From: Symbiodinium natans
Taxonomy: Eukaryota > Sar > Dinophyceae > Suessiales > Symbiodiniaceae
Length of the DNA stretch: 64,000 nucleotides
Assembly: GCA_905221605.1 (NCBI GenBank)
Contig: CAJNDS010002013.1
Coordinates: forward strand, 651,956-715,955
Reading direction: 5' to 3'
Shown: piece by piece, positions 53,844-61,759 of the stretch
Numbering within the stretch: position 1 is the first letter of the stretch
How the letters are laid out: each line of letters begins with the position of its first letter
The notes under the pieces: generated by a model
Databases searched by the model: none
What the model saw: the letters and a program-made list of their open reading frames with translations, nothing else
What the model was told of the DNA's origin: nothing
Translations under genes and position numbers: made by a program

Positions 53844-54303
53844 TGTGTGTGTACGCTCTGTTGACAAAGAGTTCTGAAGAGGCAACTTCATCAGGAGTCT
53901 CTGGTGCAAAAGCAGGGGCGTCACCCACGACCTTGACTGGTGACCCAACGAAGAGAGTCAAGTGTTCGTGCTGAAATCTGGCCTGATCAGCCAGACGTAC
54001 CTGCAGTTTCACTCGCTGATTGCAATTTGCCGAGCTCGCAGAAATACAGCTCCGCAGCATTGACATTGACTGCACCCTAGGACTGTATGCTTTTGGTGGC
54101 AACGCCCCTTGCATGTCGAAAGCATCCGCCATGAAAGAAGCATGTGTCGCATTCAATCATTTCTTGCAAGATCGCTTCCCAGACGGAAACTGGACTTCCC
54201 TCGCAGTGATTCTGAACCCTCACATAGGGCTCCACCGCGAAATGGGGAACATGATTGGCATGTGTGAACACCTACTAACCTCTCGAGGGTCGTCCCAGTG
54301 TGT
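53844..54303 (+). repeat. Left 460-bp direct repeat (pseudo-LTR)
   Basis: It aligns without gaps to 60585-61044 at a constant offset of 6741, with six mismatches (about 98.7% identity). Both copies begin in a GT tract followed by ACGCTCTGTTGACAAAGAG and end CGTCCCAGTGTGT. Inside is a plus-strand frame (about 54020-54300) with FPDGNWTSLAVILNP and GLHREMGN, see the separate entry. Confidence 0.95.
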
Positions 54304-54373
54304 ATTCGGCTGGATCTCTGTCAAAGTGCCAGTCGTGAGGCTCGTTGGCCAGCAATTGAACTTAACACTTTGA
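54020..54373 (+). pseudogene. Fragment of double-stranded beta-helix (HRD) domain, left copy
   Basis: The frame opens after a stop at 54017-54019 and has no ATG at its start. It reads FPDGNWTSLAVILNP, GLHREMGNMIGMCEHLLTS, then diverges to a stop. From memory of dinoflagellate repeats, WTS..N....LHRD..N fits a 2-oxoglutarate-dioxygenase-like beta-helix domain found in mobile-element proteins there. This copy has HRE where the right copy keeps HRD. The domain is cut before its expected GG.LW part, so it is a remnant. Confidence 0.45.
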
Positions 54374-54446
54374 TACAAACATCCTTGATTTACCAACCAT
54401 GATGCACAAAACCGTGATTCACCAACCTGAGAACCTTGATGCATTA

Positions 54447-54512
54447 TCCTTGATTCAATATCCTTGATCCTTTATCCTTGATCCTTTATCCTTGATCCTT
54501 TATCCTTGATCC
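54447..54512. repeat. 14-bp minisatellite
   Basis: About 4.7 copies of TCCTTGATCCTTTA, the first one diverged (TCCTTGATTCAATA). It lies between the left repeat and the first ORF. Confidence 0.9.
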
Positions 54513-54552
54513 AAAGGTACGAGAAGCTCGTAAGTCCAACCGCGCCACAGCC

Positions 54553-55311
54553 ATGTATCAGTTTCAGTTCTTCTGTGGTGGTGGTGGTGCGTCCAATATG
54601 CATTCTACTGTTCCATCGTACGCAGAGGACCCGGCAAGATTCAGCGGTCCGAGAAGACCAGCACTGCCACCGGGCATGGAATCGAATGCTCCACCACCGA
54701 GACCACCAAGAGCTCATAGACAGAGCCCATATATGCAGTTTGACCGTCCACAACAGCCACAGGTTGTTCCTTTTGATGGTCCTCAGAACATGCAGTTTGA
54801 CGCGCAGTTGTTTCACATGCATGATGCAGCTGTTCAGTTTGCAGACTCTTCAATGTTTACACCTCCGGAAATGCCGCCGCCGCCTGGAGCAACTCGTCTT
54901 GTTCGACCGACATTTCCCCAAGTGGAAGAAGCCTCTGTTGACCCCGCCCCCATCCCCCCACCACCGCCACCGCCGCCGCCTTTTATGTTCCCTCCCCCCC
55001 CACAGCCGGTTGCCCCACCGCCGCAACCTTGGGTTGAACCAACGCCCGTCCCTTGCCCCACCATGCCAAATCCTTTCCAACCTCCCCCCCATCCTGTTCC
55101 ACCTTTTCCCGGTCAAGCCAGCCACAATGTCCCACCCCCATTGCCAAAAGCGCCCCCAAGGCAAATTGCAGGCATTGGACCACCTCACCCCCTGCCACAC
55201 CTGCCATCCAACCAAGGGGGAGACGAAGCAGTTACCATTCGCAATGCGGTTGACAGCGATGCGGGTATTGAAGCTTCAGGTCAGTCATGTGCGACAAATC
55301 CCTTTCGTTGA
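54553..55311 (+). CDS. Proline-rich ORF of the retroelement
   Basis: 252 codons from an ATG in context GCCATGT. The N-terminal third has CGGGG, then repeated MQFD words (MQFDRPQQPQ, MQFDAQLF). The middle and C-terminal part is dominated by PPPPPPPPP and PPPQPW stretches, with an N.FQPPP pattern. No known domain; low-complexity, likely disordered. It overlaps the start of the next ORF by 25 bases in the -1 frame. A gag-like or host-interaction role is possible but not shown. Confidence 0.5.
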   Translation: MYQFQFFCGGGGASNMHSTVPSYAEDPARFSGPRRPALPPGMESNAPPPRPPRAHRQSPYMQFDRPQQPQVVPFDGPQNMQFDAQLFHMHDAAVQFADSSMFTPPEMPPPPGATRLVRPTFPQVEEASVDPAPIPPPPPPPPPFMFPPPPQPVAPPPQPWVEPTPVPCPTMPNPFQPPPHPVPPFPGQASHNVPPPLPKAPPRQIAGIGPPHPLPHLPSNQGGDEAVTIRNAVDSDAGIEASGQSCATNPFR

Positions 55312-56117
55312 CGCTTCTTACACAGATCAACCAAGCCGTTGCAGTTCATGGCACCAGATTTGATTACATTGATCCTTTGCAGATTCAGACAAAAGAGGAT
55401 CGATCTATTTGGCTTCGAACTTCAGCCGAGATTTTCTCTCTCTTACTTCCCGATTCTTATGAGCAAGTGGTGCAGCATCTCATGTCGTTGGTCACACCGC
55501 TTGATCCAACTTTTCATATCGACTTGTCAGTCGTTCAACGCTTTGCCAAGATGATCGTGGCGTCGGGATGTGATTACAGAAAGGTTTTCCAGAAGAGAGC
55601 AGCTGTGATGAAAGATCCACACAACACAGTCGTTTGGCAGTTTCCTGTTGCCGGTTTTCCGCAGCCAACAACACTCCTTTCCGCAGGAAGCACGCAGTAT
55701 GTGTTTTTCCATGGCACAAGCGAAGAAGGATGCATTGGCATATTGAGATGTGGAAAAGTTTTGCGATCAACCACAGATGGCGTAGGCATGCCTCCTGGAA
55801 AGTTTTGCCTAGGGTTCTTTTGCAAAGCTATCGTGGGTTGGCCCACGCAGCAACAGACCGCAGCAGCAGCTACAGATATGTTCTTCCACGGCAAGAACCA
55901 GTGCAATGTGGTGATACAAGGAGTTGCCAAGGGATCGCACTACAAGCCACTGACAGCCGATACACATCGAGAACAGATATGGTTGCAGCGTTATCCGGTC
56001 ATACACAGCTCTTCCAAAGATAAAAGATGGTGCATCAGGGAGGATGTTGCCCACATTACACATTTTAATTTGATCTTCAACTCCGATGAGGACTGGGGTA
56101 CGTGGCAAGGAGTCTAA
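55287..56117 (+). CDS. ORF with PARP/ADP-ribosyltransferase-like motif
   Basis: 276 codons from ATG 55287. Residues about 139-160 read VFFHGTSEEGCIGILRCGKV, which resembles the start of PARP-type catalytic folds (HGT at 142-144, then an 'IL..G' turn). GVGMPPGKFCLGF follows where PARPs have G.G.Y. The tail has WLQRYPVIHSSSKDKRWCIR. A complete H-Y-E triad could not be confirmed by eye. It overlaps the proline-rich ORF in the -1 frame. No canonical X XXY YYZ slippery site was found in the overlap (55272-55308), so coupled re-initiation or separate exons are alternatives. A GTCAGT..TTCTTACACAG pair at 55280-55325 looks like a tiny intron but would lead into the wrong frame. Confidence 0.5.
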   Translation: MCDKSLSLTLLTQINQAVAVHGTRFDYIDPLQIQTKEDRSIWLRTSAEIFSLLLPDSYEQVVQHLMSLVTPLDPTFHIDLSVVQRFAKMIVASGCDYRKVFQKRAAVMKDPHNTVVWQFPVAGFPQPTTLLSAGSTQYVFFHGTSEEGCIGILRCGKVLRSTTDGVGMPPGKFCLGFFCKAIVGWPTQQQTAAAATDMFFHGKNQCNVVIQGVAKGSHYKPLTADTHREQIWLQRYPVIHSSSKDKRWCIREDVAHITHFNLIFNSDEDWGTWQGV

Positions 56118-56624
56118 TCCTTTTTTGGGGGGCCTCCGAGGTGGTACGTGCAAAGGTCTGCGCTACAATGTTTCACCAAAATTCGCACACCATTTTTCCT
56201 TACATGACACTACCACAAACTCAGCCAAGCTATGCTGAGTCAGAGTCTCACCTTCGTCACAAAAGTCAGCATTGATAACTGCACATCCCAGAAAGAAGAC
56301 AATTGCGAGAGCGAGAGACTGAGAGCAGTGCATGTTACATGTCACGACAGTCATGCTGTTGCAGTTGTGATGTTGTGGACATGTCGGTGGGCGTGCTTTG
56401 TACGCGAATCCGTTTTCTCAAGCCTCAGCAAGAAAGCATAAAACGACCGATCGCGCCGTGTTTGGTTGCATGTCAGTGGCAGTCTGCGTGTTCGATGTCT
56501 GTTTTCACGCGCACGAATGCTTTCTATGCAGTAAGACGCATCAATATCAAACATCCTTGCACGCAATTGACTTCTGTTCACCAAATGTACTTGGTGTAAA
56601 CAACAACTAAGTATCGTTGTACAA
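56118..56624. other. Spacer between ORFs of the retroelement
   Basis: About 500 bases with only short overlapping ORFs on both strands. No feature recognised. Confidence 0.5.
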
Positions 56625-57746
56625 ATGGCGTGGAAGCAGTATGATGGTCATGGAAACCAACGATGGGGCCGATCCAATTGGTACGATGACAGGCAGTGGA
56701 ACAACTGGGAGCAGGCTCCACAAACACCACAGCGCGAAGCAAACAGACGGTCAGAGGACATGCCGTCACCGCAAGGTGGGCACCAGCAGGACCTTGACTT
56801 CCCACGCACCTTCAAGCAAAGCAAAGGCTACCACGACAGCGACGAAGTTTTCGGCCTCAAGTTTCCCGATCGTATCTTTGGTTCAGCCTGGGCGTCGCAG
56901 CACGGATTAGCTGGCAGAGACATTCGAACACTTGGCTTACATGAGCTTGCGTACAGAGGATGGGACAATTTCCATCTCCGAGCACTAGCCAACGGCAGAT
57001 TCACATCGCTGATCTTTGCTAGATCAGTCAAAGAAGCAACGTTCTTCACAGCACTGCAGAGCAAAATTCGAGAACAAAAAATCGACCTTGACCAGATCGC
57101 GCATGAGTTCTGCAAACAAAACAACAAGCTGGATACACAATCCAGCAATGACAACATTAGAAAGAAGAAGCAGATGGACCACTTCGTCGACATGCTCATG
57201 GGCACGATCAAATCGTTTCAACTGCAAGAAGCTGAAGCAGCCCAAAGCCGTATCGAAGCCCTCGAACAGCAGCTGGCCGATGAGAGAAAGAAAAGGAAAT
57301 CTGACGACGCCCAAGCCGACACACGTTCAGTGCCAGGAAGCTCGCAAGACCTTCCTCCAGCCAAACAACACAAAGCCGCTAAAGCCAAAGCAAGAGGGTT
57401 TGACAAACAGCTACCGGTTGCAGAACCAACGGACTTCCTTACAGCAGCCACCACGTTCGACACAGAGCCTGTCGCCCGAACACTAGCCAGCAACAGCCCC
57501 AATGCCATAACACCAACGGCTGTGGACAAGTGGGTTAAGAGCCTTCCAATCTCCAAGGATACCAGATCCAGGCTCGAAAGAGCTTTCAAAGGCATCCAGA
57601 AAGCAGTCAAAGAGTTGCCCAAGCCGGATGCCAACCAGCTCCCAGACAAAGCAGCAGCGTACGGCCTACCCATTAGCTTAGCGTCCAAAGCTAAAACAAC
57701 AGAACTTGTGAAAATCATCTGCAGTGCTATTGCCTTAGCCGAGTGA
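56625..57746 (+). CDS. Coiled-coil (gag-like) ORF upstream of the RT
   Basis: 373 codons from ATG in context CAAATGG to a TGA at 57744-57746. The N-terminus is W/N/Q/R-rich (RWGRSNWYDDRQWNNWE). A globular part around residues 60-125 contains DEVFGLKFPDRIFGSAW and HELAYRGWDNFHLRALANGR. Residues about 185-225 (EAEAAQSRIEALEQQLADER) form a likely coiled coil followed by a basic KKRK. The C-terminus (GLPISLASKAKTTELVKIIC) loosely resembles a SAP-type DNA-binding helix pair. It sits where retroelements keep a nucleic-acid-binding ORF1. The frame continues into the RT ORF after the single stop. Confidence 0.6.
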   Translation: MAWKQYDGHGNQRWGRSNWYDDRQWNNWEQAPQTPQREANRRSEDMPSPQGGHQQDLDFPRTFKQSKGYHDSDEVFGLKFPDRIFGSAWASQHGLAGRDIRTLGLHELAYRGWDNFHLRALANGRFTSLIFARSVKEATFFTALQSKIREQKIDLDQIAHEFCKQNNKLDTQSSNDNIRKKKQMDHFVDMLMGTIKSFQLQEAEAAQSRIEALEQQLADERKKRKSDDAQADTRSVPGSSQDLPPAKQHKAAKAKARGFDKQLPVAEPTDFLTAATTFDTEPVARTLASNSPNAITPTAVDKWVKSLPISKDTRSRLERAFKGIQKAVKELPKPDANQLPDKAAAYGLPISLASKAKTTELVKIICSAIALAE

Positions 57747-57749
57747 CTA
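57744..57749 (+). promoter_or_regulatory. Candidate stop-codon readthrough site UGA CUA
   Basis: GAG TGA CTA TCT. The stop lies in the same frame as both the 373-codon ORF before it and the 928-codon ORF after it, which has no ATG at its beginning (the frame reopens immediately at CTA). UGA followed by CUA is the best-known leaky context in eukaryotic readthrough. Selenocysteine insertion is an alternative. Confidence 0.6.
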
Positions 57750-57758
57750 TCTGATCGG

Positions 57759-60545
57759 TTGCAAACAGACAGAAAGTCGCTACGCAGACAGTTGCCAAAG
57801 TTCGCCGTAGAGATTTTTGAAGTCAGCAAGACGCTTTTAGAAGCTGCCACGCATTGCCCGGATATTTGGCGTTTTCGCGTTGCCCTTCGGTCTCTTTGTG
57901 CCTTCTCGTGTCTGGTTGCTGTTTTGTTTGTGCATGATCATTCTAACCGGGTACGCGCTTGGCGCTGTCGTCTTGCACAATACTGGAAGCCATCGGAGTT
58001 CACGTTTGAAAAAGTATGCGAAAAGTTCGCGTGCAACTACACAACATATTGTCTTTTACGGCCAGCGTTCGAGTATTTAAATGACTCGAAAGCGCCAATT
58101 TTTCAACTTGATTGCTTGACATACGTTGGCAGCACAGTCACAAGCGCCAACAAAAGGCAGGATGCCAGAATTCGAAAGTTCAAGCAGCTTCAGAAGAATC
58201 AGCCTGTGTCATCGGAGCTGTGCTTGCATTGGTTTCACTCACGTGGTTGCATTCACGAGTTTGTGATCATTCCCCTGCATGCGTGCAATTCGCTACTGCA
58301 ATGTCGCACCCTTGAAGCGTGCTGCATTCAAAAGTGGGTACCAAAGCTGAACTTTCCTTTCGTCATGAAGTTGTTGCCCACAAAAAAGAAAACAGGTATG
58401 TCCAAAGCCGTGCATCAAATTTCCACCATTTACAAGATGCCGGCGTCAAGACTGTTCCGAAAGCTCCGGAAAAGACTTTTCGGACAAATGAAGCTGCATA
58501 TATATTCCGACGATCTCTTTCAGAATGACACGAATTGGTCCATTCTGTTTCGACTTGCTAAATCCGATTCTACATCCTTCAAGCAGTCCAAAGAACTGCG
58601 AACGTGCAAATTTTCAATCGATCAGTTGTATGCATTGCTTCGCCTGGCTAATTCATTAGAAGACCCTCCCAGGTCCAAAGTGAGAAAGCTGATAAAGAAT
58701 GCGATCAGCTTCCGAAACGGACCGATTCCGACAGCAGCCAAACCGTTGGTGATACCACTGCTTGCGCACAAACATTTTAAAGTGCAAGCTAAGAGATGGC
58801 TACGGAAGATAGTCATGTCCAGAAAGGATCAGCTCATTCCGTTTCACCTGCCCTGCTGCAGTATCGTTGCAGGAAAGTTTCCTTCCGTTTCGACCACGTT
58901 GTACAGTCATTTCCAGTGGATGCGTAAGTTTGTTTGGGAATCACCTCCAATATGCTCGTGTTCAGACTTACGACGCAAACACCCTGAACTTGCTGTCGTA
59001 ACGATTGACGGTCGTGAGCACATTGCGTCTGAAGCCTCGAAGATGCAGTTCAGTCGCCGTATCAAGTTCTGGTTGTCGGTCAATGCCAAAACTCAGGTTT
59101 ATCCAGATTTCGAAGACTACGTCCGCATGACCTGGAATGCCATCAGCAAATGGTTGAAGCACAACAAACTAGGCGGAGTAAGTTCCCAGGATTGGAAAGC
59201 CTTTTTGGAGCAGCAATGGGTTCTTCATTATCCAGAAGCACGAGTACCTCTATCGATGCAGGACATACATTTCCTTCGTTCGGAGCTACAACAGCTAGTG
59301 GTACACGGACGAGATCATGCTGCTCAACATGTTCATGTTTTTTGTCCTTGGCTATATCATCATGTGTTGACGCAGACTTTTGCGGACAAACAGGTGTATA
59401 ACCACCTCAACATGACGCCCACAGCAGCTGCCGAACATCTTCGCACTTTTTGTCACAGCAAATTGGCCAAAAAGTACAGATGGGGCGTTGACTCTGCAGC
59501 ATCTGTTCCCAACAGTTACATCCTGCTGAAAGCCAAGAAGAACTTTCTTAAAGCCCGCCCTATCATCTCATATCGGGCGTTCCACTTTGCGAAGCTCTTC
59601 AGATGCACTTCCTTCGTGTTATTGACGATGCAGAACGAGGTTTTTCCTGATTCCTTCGGTCTGAAGACGATGCCAGAGATGTTCCAAGAGTTGCATTCCT
59701 TCCTTCGTACCACACCAGTCGAAGAGTTCATACTGCAATCCAATCAGGATCTCATCGGCTTTTTCACTTCCATTCCTGCAGAGCGTATTCTTGCTTCCGT
59801 TCAAACCATGGTGGCAAAGTACAAGGAGATGTACCCCAACAAGCAGTCTCATGTATTCACTATTTTTCCCAGAGAAAAGGACGTCAAGCTCCGAGTTTTC
59901 CGAGGGAAGAAAAAAGCACTTTCAGGAAGAGCGTACACGATTGACGTTACTGACCTTGCTGCGTTGTGTCGCATGTCACTAGAAACCTCGGTGTTCACTC
60001 AAATGGGTCAGGTTTTTCAACAAGTCCGAGGATCGGCCATCGGTAACCAGATCAGCCCAGTGCTTGCAAGCGTTGCTGTTGCACACACCGAGCAAACCTG
60101 GATAGACACAAATCGAGCCAAAATCGCTGGGTTCTTGAGCCAGATTTACATCAATCGTTATGTGGACAACCGACTCGTGCTGTATCCCGAACATCTTCAT
60201 GAACACACATGGCTACGACAGTTGTTGCAGTTGGACTTTTACAATACACCTGTTGAGTTGGAGACTGTTCCGGATGGTGAGTTTCTTGGTACGACACTGT
60301 GTGAAGCCAGCCGCGTTGTCAAGCTTTTGTTGCCCTCTGCGTTGCATTTCTTCAGACCGCTGAATTCAGCTGGGTGTGATGAACACAAATTTGCTGCAGC
60401 CAACAGTCGCATTTGCATGGCTGCCAGATTCAGCTTTCCTGAATCTCAGAGACAGGCAGACGTTCAAGAGATTGTCAATCTGTATTCCTCTCGGGGATAT
60501 CCGATTTCGCAAATTCGGAGAATTGCCAGCAGATTCCTGACATGA
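57759..60545 (+). CDS. GIY-YIG endonuclease plus Penelope-like reverse transcriptase
   Basis: 928 codons counted from a TTG at 57759; the open frame really begins at 57747 directly after the UGA, so the natural start is probably readthrough from the ORF before it. Residues about 116-195 form a GIY-YIG-type nuclease: YVGST at 122-126, basic NKRQDARIRKFKQL, and Glu186 in LEACCIQKWVPKLN, matching the conserved E and 'P.LN' end. The RT follows: RPIISYR at about 600, motif A DLIGFFTSIP with Asp664, motif B RGSAIGNQISPVLA from 757, and motif C RYVDN with Asp803 and Asn804. The C-terminal part (HKFAAANSRICMAARFSFP, GYPISQIRRI) resembles the PLE thumb region. The nuclease precedes the RT, the reverse of canonical Penelope. 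Intronless, no internal stops. Confidence 0.85.
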   Translation: MQTDRKSLRRQLPKFAVEIFEVSKTLLEAATHCPDIWRFRVALRSLCAFSCLVAVLFVHDHSNRVRAWRCRLAQYWKPSEFTFEKVCEKFACNYTTYCLLRPAFEYLNDSKAPIFQLDCLTYVGSTVTSANKRQDARIRKFKQLQKNQPVSSELCLHWFHSRGCIHEFVIIPLHACNSLLQCRTLEACCIQKWVPKLNFPFVMKLLPTKKKTGMSKAVHQISTIYKMPASRLFRKLRKRLFGQMKLHIYSDDLFQNDTNWSILFRLAKSDSTSFKQSKELRTCKFSIDQLYALLRLANSLEDPPRSKVRKLIKNAISFRNGPIPTAAKPLVIPLLAHKHFKVQAKRWLRKIVMSRKDQLIPFHLPCCSIVAGKFPSVSTTLYSHFQWMRKFVWESPPICSCSDLRRKHPELAVVTIDGREHIASEASKMQFSRRIKFWLSVNAKTQVYPDFEDYVRMTWNAISKWLKHNKLGGVSSQDWKAFLEQQWVLHYPEARVPLSMQDIHFLRSELQQLVVHGRDHAAQHVHVFCPWLYHHVLTQTFADKQVYNHLNMTPTAAAEHLRTFCHSKLAKKYRWGVDSAASVPNSYILLKAKKNFLKARPIISYRAFHFAKLFRCTSFVLLTMQNEVFPDSFGLKTMPEMFQELHSFLRTTPVEEFILQSNQDLIGFFTSIPAERILASVQTMVAKYKEMYPNKQSHVFTIFPREKDVKLRVFRGKKKALSGRAYTIDVTDLAALCRMSLETSVFTQMGQVFQQVRGSAIGNQISPVLASVAVAHTEQTWIDTNRAKIAGFLSQIYINRYVDNRLVLYPEHLHEHTWLRQLLQLDFYNTPVELETVPDGEFLGTTLCEASRVVKLLLPSALHFFRPLNSAGCDEHKFAAANSRICMAARFSFPESQRQADVQEIVNLYSSRGYPISQIRRIASRFLT

Positions 60546-60584
60546 AGCCCGACATGATTCATGCTACCCCATCATAGGGGCACC

Positions 60585-61036
60585 TGTGTGTGTACGCTCT
60601 GTTGACAAAGAGTTCTGAAGAGGCAACTTCATCAGGAGTCTCTGGTGCAAAAGCAGGGGGGTCACCCACGACCTTGACTGGTGACCCAACGAAGAGAGTC
60701 AAGTGTTCGTGCTGAAATCTGGCCTGATCAGCCAGACGTACCTGCAGTTTCACTCGCTGATTGCAATTTGCCGAGCTCGCAGAAATACAGCTCCGCAGCA
60801 TTGACATTGACTGCACCCTAGGACTGTATGCTTTTGGTGGCAACGCCCCTTGCATGTCGAAAGCATCCACCATGAAAGAAGCATGTGTCGCAGTCAACCA
60901 TTTCTTGCAAGATCGCTTCCCAGACGGAAACTGGACTTCCCTCGCAGTGATTCTGAACCCTCACACAGGGCTCCACCGCGACATGGGGAACATGATTGGC
61001 ATGTGTGAACACCTACTAACCTCTCGAGGGTCGTCC

Positions 61037-61044
<8 letters not shown>
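60585..61044 (+). repeat. Right 460-bp direct repeat (pseudo-LTR)
   Basis: Pairs with 53844-54303. It starts about 40 bases after the RT stop. Its 3' end runs into (GT)n at 61039-61069 and an 18-base G run, so the copy stops in simple sequence. Confidence 0.95.
60761..61044 (+). pseudogene. Fragment of double-stranded beta-helix (HRD) domain, right copy
   Basis: Same frame as the left copy: FPDGNWTSLAVILNP and GLHRDMGNMIGMCEHLLTS. Here the HxD pair expected of a 2-oxoglutarate oxygenase fold is intact. After RGSSQC the frame enters the GT microsatellite (VCVCVC), so the domain is truncated. Confidence 0.45.
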
Positions 61045-61070
<26 letters not shown>

Positions 61071-61154
61071 CTTTGTTTGGGGGGGGGGGGGGGGGGGCCC
61101 TTAAAAGACTACTCTGCAACAATTCTGCTAAGTCACGCCACTCTTCTTCAACCC

Positions 61155-61298
61155 TGCGAGGCAAGATAGGGTTCTTAAGGGAGAGGGGTTCAAGGGGGTA
61201 GGTGCCTAGGAAGCCTTAGGGAAGCTTAGGGTACTGGGGAAAATTAGAGAACCTTGGGTTGCATAACCCCCTTGAACCCCCCTCCATTAGAGGCAAGA
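61155..61298. mobile_element. TIR element family I
   Basis: GGTTCTTAAGGGAGAGGGGT at the left, CCTTGGGTTGCATAACCCCC then TTGAACCCCCCTCC at the right. No array inside. Confidence 0.7.
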
Positions 61299-61510
61299 TG
61301 CTCTCCGGACTTGACCGAAACAACAGGGCGCTGCCCTTGCAAAAGTTACCCTCCAAAACGCGGTAATAAACCCCACAAAAAATCGTGCCTAAACACTACA
61401 TACTCTACACCCTACAAAAGGCCCTAAGCCCTATGTAAACCCCACATGAACCCTACAGAAACACTACCGAAGCCCTGTATAAACCCCTGCATAATCTTTC
61501 AGAAACCCTA

Positions 61511-61576
61511 ACCCTAAACCCTAAACCCTAAACCCTAAACCCTAAACCCTAAACCCTAAACCCTAAACCCTAAACG
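61511..61576 (-). repeat. CCCTAAA array
   Basis: Nine pure units. Confidence 0.95.
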
Positions 61577-61692
61577 CCTTTTTTGCTCCTCCGCCGCCAG
61601 CGAAAGGCCCCAGACCCAGGGGCCGGTACTGCCCGGCGCTCGCAGGCGTTCAGCGCCGCGCTCAGCTCGAAAGTGCAGAGGGCCTTTGCTTA

Positions 61693-61755
61693 TAGGGTTT
61701 AGGGTTTAGGGTTTAGGGTTTAGGGTTTAGGGTTTAGGGTTTAGGGTTTAGGGCT
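61693..61755 (+). repeat. TTTAGGG array
   Basis: Nine pure units. Confidence 0.95.
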
Positions 61756-61759
61756 GGCT

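Larger units (their letters stand above)
53844..61044 (+). mobile_element. Penelope-like retroelement with N-terminal GIY-YIG, bounded by direct repeats
   Basis: About 7.2 kb. Order: left 460-bp repeat, 14-bp minisatellite, proline-rich ORF (54553-55311), PARP-like ORF (55287-56117), 500-bp spacer, coiled-coil ORF (56625-57746), in-frame UGA, GIY-YIG plus RT ORF (57759-60545), right 460-bp repeat. The block contains no telomeric arrays or TIR elements, and all ORFs are on the plus strand, opposite to the recognised host genes. The RT belongs with Penelope-like elements (PLEs), whose partial tandem copies produce LTR-like repeats. A nuclease placed before the RT fits the permuted Chlamys/Naiad-type PLEs described from protists, green algae and animals. 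That the two upstream ORFs belong to the element is inference from their position between the repeats. Confidence 0.75.

Noticed and set aside
55280-55325. 46-nt intron joining the proline-rich and PARP-like ORFs
   Set aside because: GTCAGT and TTCTTACACAG are attractive, but splicing them leads to a third frame, not to the PARP-like one.
53844-61044. LTR retrotransposon
   Set aside because: Terminal repeats lack TG..CA ends, no integrase, protease or RNase H was seen, and the RT motifs are of the Penelope type.
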